In this document: positions 1-9,495 of the stretch, piece by piece | Layout of the letters: each line of letters starts with the position of its first letter | How positions within the stretch are numbered: the first letter of the stretch is position 1 | DNA from: Streptomyces sp. NBC_00690 | GTDB taxonomy: Bacteria; Actinomycetota; Actinomycetes; Streptomycetales; Streptomycetaceae | Reading direction: 5' to 3' | NCBI RefSeq assembly: GCF_036226685.1 | Contig: NZ_CP109009.1 | Location: forward strand, 8,335,501 to 8,399,500 | DNA: 64,000 bases | Translations under genes and position numbers: made by a program | The notes under the pieces: model-generated | What the model saw: only the letters and a program-made list of their open reading frames with translations | Databases searched by the model: none | What the model was told of the DNA's origin: nothing

Positions 1-2208
1 CAGCATCGACGGCGAGGTGTCCAGCATGTCCACCCGGTGTTCGTGGATCTTGCCCACCAGCCGGTTTGGATCGCGCTGGTCCTCCTCGTCGAAGAGGACC
101 ACGGTGTGGCCGCTGAGCAGGGCGAGTTGTGGTTGCCAACTCGCGTCGAAGGCGAACGACCAGCCGTGCCCCACCCGCAGCACCTGTTCGGTGTCGCCGA
201 TGACCGGCCCGTAGATCTCCTCCCGATGCGCTGCCAGCAGCGCCAGCAGCCCTCCGTGAGTGGCGATGACCCCCTTCGGCTCTCCGGTGGAGCCCGAGGT
301 GAACACCGTGTGCACCGCCTGGTCGGCGGCCGTGGTGCCCATCAGCCGTTCGGTGCCCTGTGCACCGACGGCGGGAGCCGACGACCCCGTCGAGCAGCGT
401 TCGCCCGCCCACCAGTCCGCTGCACCCGGCTCGGCGATGAGCACGCGGGTGCCCGCCAGTTCGACGATGGTGGTGTTGCGGTCCTGCGGAGCGGAGAGAT
501 CGAGGGGTACGAGGGTGCCCCCGGCCTTCAGCACCCCGAGGAGGGCGACGAAGAACTCCTTGGTGCGCGGCAGCGCCACCGCGACCCGGCTCTCCGGCCC
601 GACGCCGAGGGCGCGCAATCGGTGTGCGACGGCGTTGGACCAGCGGTCCAAGGTGCCGTAGTCGAGCTCCCCCGTGGCATCGATGACGGCCGTACGCCGG
701 GGATGCCGATCAGCGGCCTGCTCGAAGGCGCGATGCACGCCGTGGTCGGCCGGCCGATCCTGCTGGGGCGGTGCGGTGGGCCCGCCGGCGAGCGCCCTCA
801 GTTCCGACGCCTCCTGGGGCAACAGGACGTCCAGATCGCGGTGCGTACGCCCTGGGTCGCGAGCGATCTCCTGCACCAGATGCAGGAACCGTTCCGCGAG
901 ACGTCCGGCGTCCAGCCCGCCGAGCAGGGCGTCGACGTGGTCGACGTTGACGTACAGCCGATCGTCGAGGAGGAAGGGGACCACCGTCAGCGGATAGTGG
1001 GTGTAGCTGTCCATCAGGACTGGCGCCATCTTCACACCGTCGCCGAGGTCCAGGGTGTCCCGTGCCGTTCCCTTCGGTGTGTTGTGGAAGATCATCATGG
1101 TGTCGAAGAGGTCGCCCGCGCCGGCTTCGCGCTGGATCTCGCTCAAACCCACATAACCGTGGGCGCGTTGCTCCGCCGCGTCCTTCTGGACGCGTCGGCA
1201 CAGTGCGTCGAGCGGTTCGTCCGGCCGGAGCGAGATGCGCGCGGGGACCGTGTTGATGAACAGTCCGATGGATGACTCGATGCCGGGCACCTCTTCCGGT
1301 CGGCCCGAGACCGTCACCCCGAAGGTCGTGTCCGCCCGGCCGGTCAGCCGGTGCAGCAGCACCGCCCAGGCCACCTGGGCGACCGTGTTGACCGTGAGGT
1401 TGAGGGACCTCACTCGGGCGAGCAGTGCATCGAGCGCCGGCCCCTCCAGGGAGCGCATGGTCAGCCGGGGCAGCGGAGCCACACCCGGAGGCGCCGTACT
1501 CGCGACCACCGTCGGCTCGTCCACACCGGAGAGCATCTCCCGCCACCGGCGCAACGAACCCTGTCGGTCTTGCCGTTGCAGCCAGCCGATGTACTCGGGA
1601 TACGCGGGGGAGGGCGTCACGGGCTCCCGACCGCCCTCCTCGTAGCGATCCGCGAGCTCCCGCCAGAACAGCGGCACGGACCAGCCGTCGAGCACGATGT
1701 GGTGGAAGACCACCAACAGCCGGTGGTGATCGGGGCCCAGTCTGGCCAGGGTGGCCCGCAGGGGCGGCCCCTCCACCAGGTCGAAGGGCTCGTACTGGGC
1801 GGTGTGGACATGGGCCTGGAACTCCTGGGCGGTCATCTCCACCTCCCGCCAGGGGAAGTCGACGACCGCCGGCACCAGTTGCACCGGATGCGGCAACCCC
1901 TCGTCCCAGAACCGTGCGAGCAGATGCGGATGGCGGGCCAGTACCGCGGTGAGGGCGCGCCGCAGCCGTGCGGTGTCCAACGGCCCGTGGAAGTCGGTCA
2001 GTACGGCGATGGAGTAGATGTCCGCCGCCCCGCCGGAATCCGGCCCCTCGGCGTTGCCGGGAGGGCGCGCCGGAGCGTTGTGGAGCATCCTGTTGAGTGA
2101 GTACAGCCCCCGTTGGAGGGGGCCGAGTGCCAGGACTTGGGCGATGTCCTGCTTGCCGCTGGGGGCCACCGGGTGTTCCTCACCTCTCGCTGACGATCGG
2201 TCGTTCAT
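1..2208 (-). CDS. NRPS, partial: condensation domain plus N-terminal half of adenylation domain
   Basis: The gene starts at the ATG at 2208 and runs off the left edge still open (736 codons visible). Residues about 15-440 are a condensation domain with an intact HHIVLDGWS catalytic motif near residue 168, so this module should form a peptide bond with an upstream carrier-bound chain. An adenylation domain begins near residue 470; its core A3 motif ([12 protein letters not shown], about residue 635) is present. The window ends before the substrate-pocket residues, so specificity cannot be read. It is the last visible gene of the long minus-strand operon and sits 62 bases after mbtH-like, a common NRPS partner arrangement. 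Family assignment is certain; module count and any thioesterase lie outside the window. Confidence 0.95.
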   Translation of the reverse strand, partial: MNDRSSARGEEHPVAPSGKQDIAQVLALGPLQRGLYSLNRMLHNAPARPPGNAEGPDSGGAADIYSIAVLTDFHGPLDTARLRRALTAVLARHPHLLARFWDEGLPHPVQLVPAVVDFPWREVEMTAQEFQAHVHTAQYEPFDLVEGPPLRATLARLGPDHHRLLVVFHHIVLDGWSVPLFWRELADRYEEGGREPVTPSPAYPEYIGWLQRQDRQGSLRRWREMLSGVDEPTVVASTAPPGVAPLPRLTMRSLEGPALDALLARVRSLNLTVNTVAQVAWAVLLHRLTGRADTTFGVTVSGRPEEVPGIESSIGLFINTVPARISLRPDEPLDALCRRVQKDAAEQRAHGYVGLSEIQREAGAGDLFDTMMIFHNTPKGTARDTLDLGDGVKMAPVLMDSYTHYPLTVVPFLLDDRLYVNVDHVDALLGGLDAGRLAERFLHLVQEIARDPGRTHRDLDVLLPQEASELRALAGGPTAPPQQDRPADHGVHRAFEQAADRHPRRTAVIDATGELDYGTLDRWSNAVAHRLRALGVGPESRVAVALPRTKEFFVALLGVLKAGGTLVPLDLSAPQDRNTTIVELAGTRVLIAEPGAADWWAGERCSTGSSAPAVGAQGTERLMGTTAADQAVHTVFTSGSTGEPKGVIATHGGLLALLAAHREEIYGPVIGDTEQVLRVGHGWSFAFDASWQPQLALLSGHTVVLFDEEDQRDPNRLVGKIHEHRVDMLDTSPSML

Positions 2209-2270
2209 GGGTAGGCGCGCGTTCTCGGACGACGGCCGGCCGCGATCGTGCCGCGGCCGGCCCGGACGGT

Positions 2271-2495
2271 TCAGTGCGCGGCGTCGGCGGCCATCGCCTC
2301 ACGCAGGCTCAGCGGACGCATGTCGGTCCAGTTCTCCTCGATGTACTGGAGCACCTCGGCGCGGGACGCCTCGCCGAAGACGGTCCGCCAGCCGGGCGGC
2401 ACCTCGCGGAAGGCGGGCCACAGGGCGTACTGCTCCTCCTCGTTGACCACCGCGTAGAAACGGCCGTTCTCGTCGTCGAAGGGGTTCGTGGACAT
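2271..2495 (-). CDS. MbtH-like protein, adenylation-domain partner
   Basis: A 74-residue protein, the usual size of the MbtH family. It begins [20 protein letters not shown] and carries the conserved [16 protein letters not shown] and [27 protein letters not shown] features. MbtH proteins bind the N-terminal subdomain of NRPS adenylation domains and are often needed for their folding or activity; they are not enzymes. The gene sits between the ABC transporter genes and the partial NRPS on the same strand, so it is probably translated from the siderophore operon mRNA. It is the only MbtH-like gene in the window and may serve all NRPS proteins here. Confidence 0.97.
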   Translation of the reverse strand: MSTNPFDDENGRFYAVVNEEEQYALWPAFREVPPGWRTVFGEASRAEVLQYIEENWTDMRPLSLREAMAADAAH

Positions 2496-2520
2496 ATCTG
2501 GATCTCTCCCTGAGGTCTGA

Positions 2521-2566
2521 GCGGTGTGAATAGTGCGGGCAGTGTGAATAGTGCGGGCGGTGTGAG
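2521..2566. repeat. 18-bp tandem repeat, about 2.6 copies
   Basis: The unit GCGGTGTGAATAGTGCGG occurs at 2521-2538 and, with one change, at 2539-2556, followed by a partial third copy to 2566. It lies in the 128-base gap between the ABC transporter stop (2624) and the mbtH-like start (2495), upstream of mbtH in the direction of transcription. No function can be assigned. Confidence 0.85.
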
Positions 2567-2623
2567 TCGTGGCACGGCTCGTGGGCCCCGCACGGTGGCA
2601 GTGGGGTCGGGTGGGGCGGTGGG

Positions 2624-4360
2624 TCAGTGGGGCGTGAGCTTCCAGGCGTCGGCCTGTTCGCGGAGCTCCACGAAGCGGCGGTAGGTGCCGTCGTGCGCGA
2701 GCAGTTGGGTGTGGGTGCCCGACTCGGTCACCCGTCCCTCGTCGAGGACGATGATGTGGTCGGCGCTGCGGACCGTCTGGAGCCGATGGGCCACCACGAG
2801 GACCGTGCGGTCCTCGGCGAGTTGGGCGATGGCCTGCTGCACCAGCCGCTCGTTCTCCGCGTCGAGCGAGGAGGTCACCTCGTCGAGCAGGACGATCGGA
2901 GCGTCCTTGAGCAGGGCTCGGGCGATCGACACCCGCTGCTTCTCGCCCCCGGACAGGGTGGATCCGCCCTCGCCGACCCTGGTCTGCCAGCCGTCGGGCA
3001 ACCGGTGGACGATCTCGTCCACCCGTGCGAGCCGCGCCACCCGTTCCAACTCCTCCCGGGTGGCTCCCGGCTTCGCCAGCAGGATGTTGTTCTCGATGGT
3101 GTCCTCGAACAGATACGGATCCTGGGACACCAGGGACAGTTGCCGCATCAGCGCCTCGGTGCCCAGTTCCCGGATGTCCCGACCGCCCACGAGCACCGTG
3201 CCCGCGCCGGGGTCGAGGTCGTAAAACCGGGCGATCAGCGAGAGGACGGTGGACTTGCCCGCTCCGGAGGGCCCCACCAGCGCGGTCAGCGTGCCCGGTT
3301 CGGCGCTGAACGACAGCGAGCGCAGTACGGGCCGCTCGGGCTCATAGCCGAAGGTCACCTCACGGAACTCGACCGTCGGTTCGCCCATCGCTGCGGGGGT
3401 CTGCGGCTCCGGCAGCGGTTCCAGGGAGAGTACCTCCTGGAACCTGCGCATCCCGACCGCCGCGATCCGTAGCCCACCGGCGACCTCCGCCACCGCCGTG
3501 AGCGGCTCCACGAACCGTACCGCGAGGACCATCACCGCCAGCAGGACCGCGATGTCGGCGTCCCGGGCGAGGGACAGGTGCACCACCAGGGCCAGCACCA
3601 CCGTCAGCACCGTCTGGAGGGCGAGGAACAAGGGTGCGCTCGCCGCGGAGTTGCCGAGGACCATGCGGCGGGCCTGCGCGTCCTGTTCGGCGAAGGCCGC
3701 ACCCAGGGGGCTGCTCTCGTCCAGCGTACGGCCGTAGGCGCGCAGCACCGGCTGCTGTGTGGCGTACTCCAGGACCTGAGCCGACGCCCGGTTGGTGCCT
3801 GTTTCCCAATCGTTTTCGACGCGTTCGATCACGCGCAGGTACAGCCGGTAGGCGAGCAGCGGCAACGGAGCGCCGAGCAGCAGGGCCAGACCGATCTCCC
3901 ACCGCACGACGAGGGTGACCGCGATGATCGTCGCCGGGGTCGCGAAGGCCGTGATGACCGGGGCGATCAAATGCGCGGGTGCGGTGGCCACGTCGATGGC
4001 GGTCTTGGTGACCAGCCGGTTGACGTTGGCGGAGCGGCCGGCGCCGAACCAGCCGAGGGGGATGGTGGTCAGCGTCTCGCCCAACCGGGTGTGCAGCAGC
4101 CGCAGCAACCGGCTGGACAACTCGCCCGAGCGCAGATGGTTGCGCAGGATCAGCAGATGATGGGCGATGACCAGGGCGGCGAGGATGCCAGCCCAGGTCC
4201 AGGTGCGGTCCCAGTCCTCGGTGAAGACGGCGCCCAGCAGGGGGATGAGGGTGGCGCCGGCCAGTCCTTGCAGGACGGCCGCAACGGTGATCCTCAGCAG
4301 CAGGGCGCGCAGTTGGCGCCGCCCGGTGTCGTCGAGGAGGGTATGCAGATCGCGGATCAT
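2624..4360 (-). CDS. ABC transporter, fused membrane and ATPase domains (siderophore transport)
   Basis: A 578-residue half-transporter. An N-terminal six-helix membrane domain (about residues 20-300) is followed by an ATPase with Walker [11 protein letters not shown], signature LSGGEKQR and Walker [13 protein letters not shown]. The start ATG overlaps the stop of the preceding half-transporter gene (ATGA), so the two probably form a heterodimer. Paired exporter-fold transporters in siderophore clusters include the ferric-siderophore importers YbtP/YbtQ and IrtA/IrtB, and the MFS gene just upstream matches the YbtP-YbtQ-YbtX gene set. Direction of transport cannot be read from sequence: import of the loaded siderophore is my preferred reading by this analogy, export of the free one is the alternative. 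Confidence 0.93.
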   Translation of the reverse strand: MIRDLHTLLDDTGRRQLRALLLRITVAAVLQGLAGATLIPLLGAVFTEDWDRTWTWAGILAALVIAHHLLILRNHLRSGELSSRLLRLLHTRLGETLTTIPLGWFGAGRSANVNRLVTKTAIDVATAPAHLIAPVITAFATPATIIAVTLVVRWEIGLALLLGAPLPLLAYRLYLRVIERVENDWETGTNRASAQVLEYATQQPVLRAYGRTLDESSPLGAAFAEQDAQARRMVLGNSAASAPLFLALQTVLTVVLALVVHLSLARDADIAVLLAVMVLAVRFVEPLTAVAEVAGGLRIAAVGMRRFQEVLSLEPLPEPQTPAAMGEPTVEFREVTFGYEPERPVLRSLSFSAEPGTLTALVGPSGAGKSTVLSLIARFYDLDPGAGTVLVGGRDIRELGTEALMRQLSLVSQDPYLFEDTIENNILLAKPGATREELERVARLARVDEIVHRLPDGWQTRVGEGGSTLSGGEKQRVSIARALLKDAPIVLLDEVTSSLDAENERLVQQAIAQLAEDRTVLVVAHRLQTVRSADHIIVLDEGRVTESGTHTQLLAHDGTYRRFVELREQADAWKLTPH

Positions 4361-6291
4361 CGTGGTGCGGGTCCTTCCCGGCTGTCGCTGCGGTCGTCAT
4401 GGCCGGTGCTCGGGTCGGGCGTCGTGGCCGAGGACTCCGGCAAGGCGTCCGACCCGCCGGGTTCGCCACCGGTGTGGGCGGCCCACAGCGCCGGGTAGAG
4501 GCCGCCGCCCGCGAGGAGTTCGTCATGGGTTCCCCGAGCCGCGATCCGACCGCCGTCGAGGACGACGATGGAGTCGGCGTGGCGCACGGTGTGCAACCGG
4601 TGTGCCACCACCAACACCGTCTTGTCGGCGGCGAGTGCGTTCAGCGCCTGCTGGATGCTGGCCTCGCTGTCGGGGTCGACGGCCGACGTCGCCTCGTCGA
4701 GGATGAGAACGGGCCGGTCGGCCAGGATCGCCCGGGCGATCGCGATGCGCTGGCACTCGCCGCCCGACAGGGTGGCGTCCGTACCGACGACGGAATCCAG
4801 CCCCTTGGGGAGCCGTTCGATGACGTCCGCGATGTGTGCGGAGCGGGCCGCCCGCATCACGTCCTCGTCGCTCGCGTCGGGGCGGGCGAGCCGAATGTTG
4901 TCCCGCAGGGACACCCGGAGCGGTGTGGTGTCCTGGAAGACGAAACCGACATGCCCGTACAGGTCGGCGAAGGGCAGTCGGCGCAGATCGGTGCCGTCGA
5001 CGGTGACCCGGCCGGACACCGGGTCGTGGAAGCGCGCCAGGAGCTTCGCCAGTGTCGACTTGCCGGAGCCGGACGGGCCGACCAGCGCCGTCATCGTGCC
5101 GGGTGCGAGCGTGAGGTCGATGCCGCGCAGCGCGGCGGTCTCGCCGTAGGAGAAGTCCACCGCCTCGAAGCGGACGGTCGATCCCTCGGCGGGCAGGCGC
5201 GGGCCGTGCGGCACCGAAGGCAACTCGGGCTCGGCGAGGATCTGCCGGACCCGGTCAGCGGCGCCCCGGGCGGCCAGCAGTGCGTGATAGTTGAAGCCCA
5301 CGGCGAGGACGGGCGCTGGGATGGCCAGCCCCAGCACAATGAACGGCAGCAACTCCAACGGCCCTTCGAGCCAGCCGGCCCGCAGTAGCGCGGCGCCGGC
5401 CGCTGTCGTCGTCAGCAGCAGGGTCATCGGGGAGAGGGCGATCTCCATGAAGGTGGCGCCCGCGGAACTCGACCGCATCCATGCGTAGTGCCTGCCGTCG
5501 AAGTCGTCGGCAGCCTCCCGATACGCCTCATGGGCGCGCCCGATGGTGCCGAACGACTTCACCTCCGTGATGCCGTCGACGAACCCCACGGTCACCGAGC
5601 CCAGTCGGCCGAGCGAGCCCGCGTACTCCACCAACTTCTCCGTGGTGCCCCGGGTGGCGATCTTGAGTCCGAGCATTCCCGCACACACCGGCAGCAGGGT
5701 GACGACCGTCATCAGCGGGTCACTCAGCAGCAGATAGCCGAGAATGGTGGCGGGCACGACGATCGCCGTGGTCAGTTCGGTGACCGAGTGCGCCACCAGG
5801 TGGTGGAGCGCCCCGACATCATCCTGTACGGCCTTCTTCACCAGTCCGGAGTTGCGTTCGGTGAACCAGCCCAGCGGCACCCGGCCGAGCCTGCGCACCA
5901 CTGCCCTGCGTACCGAGGAACCCAGGCGTACATCCGCCAGATGGGAGACGGTCGATGCGGCGAGCATCAGCACCAGGCGCAGGGCGAGCGCACCCGCGGC
6001 GATCCACGCCGCGGTCCATGCGGCGCCCTCGTCCACGGTGCCGCCGGTCACCTTGGGCAGGAGCACCCCGGCGAGCTCCACCAGACAGATCAGCGGTACG
6101 ACGCCCGCGAAGGCGGCGACGGCGGCGAGGGCCGCGCTGGTGGTGAGCGGTCCGCGCACCGGGCGAAGGAGTGCCCCGAGGGTCGCCGGGGCGTCGGCGG
6201 GTGCGGTCGGGGCGGCAGTCGGTGGGCATTCCGCGGTCGGGGTCTCGGATGCGGGGGCGGGGGTGTCCACGCCGGTGGTCGTCGGGCTCAC
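4357..6291 (-). CDS. ABC transporter, fused membrane and ATPase domains (partner subunit)
   Basis: A 644-residue half-transporter. The first 40 or so residues are a Pro/Ala/Thr-rich tail, then comes a six-helix membrane domain (about 45-330) and an ATPase with Walker A VGPSGSGKST, signature LSGGECQR and Walker B LILDEATSAVD. It starts at a GTG (6291) that overlaps the stop of the MFS gene (GTGA), and its stop overlaps the ATG of the next half-transporter, so all three are translationally coupled. Both ATPase sites look complete. It is likely the heterodimer partner of the 578-residue protein in ferric-siderophore uptake or siderophore export. Confidence 0.93.
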   Translation of the reverse strand: MSPTTTGVDTPAPASETPTAECPPTAAPTAPADAPATLGALLRPVRGPLTTSAALAAVAAFAGVVPLICLVELAGVLLPKVTGGTVDEGAAWTAAWIAAGALALRLVLMLAASTVSHLADVRLGSSVRRAVVRRLGRVPLGWFTERNSGLVKKAVQDDVGALHHLVAHSVTELTTAIVVPATILGYLLLSDPLMTVVTLLPVCAGMLGLKIATRGTTEKLVEYAGSLGRLGSVTVGFVDGITEVKSFGTIGRAHEAYREAADDFDGRHYAWMRSSSAGATFMEIALSPMTLLLTTTAAGAALLRAGWLEGPLELLPFIVLGLAIPAPVLAVGFNYHALLAARGAADRVRQILAEPELPSVPHGPRLPAEGSTVRFEAVDFSYGETAALRGIDLTLAPGTMTALVGPSGSGKSTLAKLLARFHDPVSGRVTVDGTDLRRLPFADLYGHVGFVFQDTTPLRVSLRDNIRLARPDASDEDVMRAARSAHIADVIERLPKGLDSVVGTDATLSGGECQRIAIARAILADRPVLILDEATSAVDPDSEASIQQALNALAADKTVLVVAHRLHTVRHADSIVVLDGGRIAARGTHDELLAGGGLYPALWAAHTGGEPGGSDALPESSATTPDPSTGHDDRSDSREGPAPR

Positions 6292-7514
6292 TGGGGCGCT
6301 CCTTGCTTGTGGTCGGCGCCACGGGGTACGGCGGTGGGGGACGACGGCTGTCGGAAGGCGAGGGTGATCAGCCCCAGCGCCAGTACGGAGGTCACGGCCG
6401 TTGCGACGGGGAGCCAGCCGGCGCCGACCCGGGAGACGATGACCCCGCCGAGCGCCCCGCCGAGGGCGATCCCGAGGTAGCCGAAGCTCGTGTTGAAGGC
6501 CAGCGCCTGGGCGGTGAGATCACCGGCCACCTGGTGCAGACGGGTTTGGACGGCCGGCGAGCTGAGGTAGGCCAGGGCACCCCACAGGGCGACCAGGGGC
6601 AGGAAGAGCGCCAGGGAGACCGGGCGGATCCACCACAGCGCGGCCAGGGCGAGCACCACGACGATGAACAGGCCGAGACCGAGCCGGATGGTGCGGTCGG
6701 CGCCGAGCCGGTCGGTGGCGTACCCACCGGCGAAGACTCCCACCGTGCCGGCGATCCCGAGGACGGAGAAGACCAGGCTCCGCACCCCGTCACCGGCGGT
6801 GAGGACTCCTTGGAGATAGGGGACCAGATAGGTCAGCAGCATGATCGAGCCCATGATGGCCAGCCCGCCGCCGGTGAGGGCGAGCAGGATCGGCCGCGCT
6901 GACAGCGCACGGAGCTGTTGCTTCAGCGGCAGCGGGACCGACGGCTCGGTCGCGGGCAGGAAGAAGGCCACGAGCAGCAGACTCACCGCGCCGAGGCCCG
7001 CCATCGTGCCGAAGGTGGCCTGCCAGTTGAGGCTGGTGCCGATCCAACTGCCCAGCGGGACTCCGAAGGCGATGGAGCCGGTGACTCCGATCGCCAGGAC
7101 CGACAGATATCGGCCGCGGCGCTCCGGGGGAGCCAACTCGGCGGTGCTGGCGAAGATCAGTGGGGTCGCCGCCGCGGCGGCCAGGGCCGCTGCGATCCGC
7201 AACCCCACCATCACCGCGTACGAGTCGACCGCGGTCGCGGCCAGATTGGCGGCGGTGAACACGGCCAGGGCGGTCAGCACCACCGCGCGCCGCGCGACAT
7301 GGGACAGCAACAGTCCGGCCAGGGGTGTGACGAGTGCGATCGTCAGCGAGAACACCGTGACGAGCTGACCGGCGACTGCCTCGGAGACCGAGAGCCCCGC
7401 TGCCAGCTCGGGGAGTATCCCCGCGATCACATGATCGTCCGTGTAGAACGTGAATATCGACAGGAACAACGCGATGAGCCATAGCGGCACCGCGGTTCCT
7501 TTCCCCTCTGCCAC
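6288..7514 (-). CDS. Major facilitator superfamily transporter (DHA1/YbtX-like)
   Basis: About 408 residues with twelve hydrophobic segments, typical of 12-helix drug:proton antiporters of the AraJ/DHA1 type. The protein opens with a short tail, then the first helix ALFLSIFTFYTDDHVIAGILP. I chose the GTG at 7514, which lies 5 bases after an AGGAG ribosome site; a GTG directly before it and an ATG at 7580 are also in frame but fit less well. The stop overlaps the start of the ABC transporter gene. In the siderophore operon it is probably an exporter of the free siderophore or part of an uptake set resembling YbtX. Substrate is inferred from context only. Confidence 0.9.
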   Translation of the reverse strand: MAEGKGTAVPLWLIALFLSIFTFYTDDHVIAGILPELAAGLSVSEAVAGQLVTVFSLTIALVTPLAGLLLSHVARRAVVLTALAVFTAANLAATAVDSYAVMVGLRIAAALAAAAATPLIFASTAELAPPERRGRYLSVLAIGVTGSIAFGVPLGSWIGTSLNWQATFGTMAGLGAVSLLLVAFFLPATEPSVPLPLKQQLRALSARPILLALTGGGLAIMGSIMLLTYLVPYLQGVLTAGDGVRSLVFSVLGIAGTVGVFAGGYATDRLGADRTIRLGLGLFIVVVLALAALWWIRPVSLALFLPLVALWGALAYLSSPAVQTRLHQVAGDLTAQALAFNTSFGYLGIALGGALGGVIVSRVGAGWLPVATAVTSVLALGLITLAFRQPSSPTAVPRGADHKQGAPQ

Positions 7515-7604
7515 CACTTCTCCTGACCGGTATGGGTTGTGCGGGAACTGCTCGGACGGGTCGTGGTGCCCCGGCCCCACGCCGGGGCACCACGAGATCG
7601 AGGA

Positions 7605-8624
7605 CTACTTCTTCGTCTCCGACAGATAGGTCTGCCAGACCTTCTGGACGTTCGCCTGCGAGGTGAGCTCACCCTGCCCGGAGGCGAGGTTGTTCAGGTC
7701 GTACGCGGAGGCGTAGAAGGCGAATCCGGACATGCCGTACCAGATGTCGGCGTCCGGGATGACGACCTTCCCCTTGAGCTTGGCGAAGGTCGGCTTCTTC
7801 TGGAGCGCCGCCGGGTCGTAGTAGGCGCCCTTGGGGATCACGATCAGCTTGGCGTCCTGCTCGGGCAGGAACTCCGACGACAGCGGCACCGAGTAGCCCT
7901 TGACCTCGCGCTGTTGGAACGCCGGCCGGGTGAATCCGGCCTCCTTGATGAGGGTGGAGATGGGTACGTGCGGAGGCATGGTGAAGTCGTTCTGCCCGAA
8001 GGAGTTGCCGAGCAGGGACAGCGTCTCGTCGCCCTTGGCCGCCTTGTTGGCGTCCGCCGGCTTCTTCAGGAGCGCCTCGGTCGCCGCGATCTGCCGCTTG
8101 CCGATCTCCTCCTGACCGAAGTAGCCCGCGGTCTTGGTGACGATGTCGCGCCAGGTGCCCTCGATGGGGAGGACGACCGTGGGCGCCAGCTTGGTGAGCT
8201 TCTGGTAGCCGACACCCGTCGGCCCGGCCGCTCCGGTACCGACCAGCAGATCGGGGGCGTCCGCGGCGAGCTTCTCGATGGAGGGGACCGTTCCCACCGT
8301 CACGTCACGCAGTTCGACGCCCTCGGCCTTCAGGATCTCCTGACCGCGCGGCTGGGCGCTCGCCTTGTAGACGATCTTGGGCTTGATGCCGAGGGACACC
8401 AGGGTGAGCCCGGCGACCTCGTCCAGCGCCACCACGGACTTCGGTGCGGTCGGTATGGACAGGGTGCCGACGGCATGGGTGATGGTCCGGGTCTTCTTCT
8501 CAGCCGCGACCGTACTCTTGGCCTTGGTGCCTTCCGCGTTGTCTTTCTCCGATGACGTTCCGCAGCCGCCGAGGAGCAGCGGTGCCACCAGGGCCGCTGC
8601 GACAAGGACACGACGCTTTCTCAT
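7605..8624 (-). CDS. Siderophore-binding lipoprotein (FecB/FepB-like)
   Basis: About 339 residues. The ATG at 8624 gives a textbook lipoprotein signal: positively charged MRKRR, a hydrophobic stretch and the lipobox LLLGGC, so the mature protein is anchored at Cys. The rest follows the class III periplasmic-binding fold of ferric-siderophore receptors, with the typical opening THAVGTLSIPTAPKSVVALDEV and the DLLVGTG segment. In Gram-positive bacteria such proteins catch the ferric siderophore outside the cell and hand it to an ABC importer. No FecCD-type permease is in the window, so the partner may be the neighbouring ABC pair or a permease elsewhere. It lies 34 bases after the SDR gene in the same operon. 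Confidence 0.95.
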   Translation of the reverse strand: MRKRRVLVAAALVAPLLLGGCGTSSEKDNAEGTKAKSTVAAEKKTRTITHAVGTLSIPTAPKSVVALDEVAGLTLVSLGIKPKIVYKASAQPRGQEILKAEGVELRDVTVGTVPSIEKLAADAPDLLVGTGAAGPTGVGYQKLTKLAPTVVLPIEGTWRDIVTKTAGYFGQEEIGKRQIAATEALLKKPADANKAAKGDETLSLLGNSFGQNDFTMPPHVPISTLIKEAGFTRPAFQQREVKGYSVPLSSEFLPEQDAKLIVIPKGAYYDPAALQKKPTFAKLKGKVVIPDADIWYGMSGFAFYASAYDLNNLASGQGELTSQANVQKVWQTYLSETKK

Positions 8625-8658
8625 GGTTCTTCTTCTTTCGCTGTTTCTTCTCTTTGTC

Positions 8659-9495
8659 CTACGCTCGCGCGCCGGCATTACCGAGCATTCGGTTCACCTG
8701 TTGCGCGAGCGCCCTCGGCAACCGGGACACCGCGGCGATGAACACCTTGTTGCGGAACCCGGGAAGCGAGAACGTCTTTCCCCTCGCGATGTCCGCGAGA
8801 CACCGGTCGACCACGGTGTGCGGCGTGAGCCACCACCCGTCGCCGACCGAATGCACGTCGATACCGGCCCGTGCGTGGAACTCGGTGCGGACGAACCCCG
8901 GGGCGAGGACCATCACCCGGGTGTTGGTCCCCCGCAGGGCATGGCTCAAGCCCTGTGAGAAGTACAGGACCCACGCCTTGGAAGCGGCGTAGGTCGACCC
9001 CCGGCCCGGTATCAGACCGGTGATGGAGGAGAGGTTGACGACCGTTCCGCCGTTGCGCTCCAGCATCACGGCGACTGCGGCGTGGGTGAACTCCTGGGTA
9101 CTGCACACGTTGACCGCGAGTTGGTCGCCCAACTCGTCCCGGTCCACGGACCAGAAGGAACCCGAGAGCCCGAACCCGGCCGCGTTCACCAGGAAGTCGA
9201 CACCCTCCTCGATGCGTTCCGCGACGACCCGGCGATCGGCGGCGGACGCCAGGTCCGCCGGCAGCACCTCGCAGCGGGTGCCGTACCGACCCGTCACCTC
9301 ATCGGCGACTGCGGACAGCCGGTCCTTGTCCCGGGCGACCAGGACGAGGGAGTACCCCTGCCCGGCGAGCCGGTCGGCGAAGGCGGCGCCCAGACCGGAG
9401 CTCGCCCCGGTGATCACGGCGTACCGCTCGGCACCCGATCCGGGAACCCGTACATACGCACCCCGTGACGTGGTGGGCGGTTCACTGTTCGTCAT
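8659..9495 (-). CDS. Short-chain dehydrogenase/reductase
   Basis: A 278-residue classical SDR. The NAD(P)-binding motif TGASSGLG lies near residue 29, NAAG near residue 108, and the catalytic Ser, Tyr and Lys occur as LSSITG and YAASK. Arg following the second beta strand (ARDKDR) favours NADPH. The start ATG overlaps the NRPS stop by 14 bases, which ties it tightly to the pathway. The nearby PKS has no ketoreductase, so a plausible job is trans reduction of its beta-keto product or of a carrier-bound thiazoline or keto acid; this is inference. The C-terminal tail contains a hydrophobic segment ([16 protein letters not shown]). Confidence 0.92.
   Translation of the reverse strand: MTNSEPPTTSRGAYVRVPGSGAERYAVITGASSGLGAAFADRLAGQGYSLVLVARDKDRLSAVADEVTGRYGTRCEVLPADLASAADRRVVAERIEEGVDFLVNAAGFGLSGSFWSVDRDELGDQLAVNVCSTQEFTHAAVAVMLERNGGTVVNLSSITGLIPGRGSTYAASKAWVLYFSQGLSHALRGTNTRVMVLAPGFVRTEFHARAGIDVHSVGDGWWLTPHTVVDRCLADIARGKTFSLPGFRNKVFIAAVSRLPRALAQQVNRMLGNAGARA

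Noticed and set aside
38..1275. Plus-strand frame of about 410 codons at the left edge
   Set aside because: The minus strand reads continuously as an NRPS C-A pair with HHIVLDGWS and A3 motifs.
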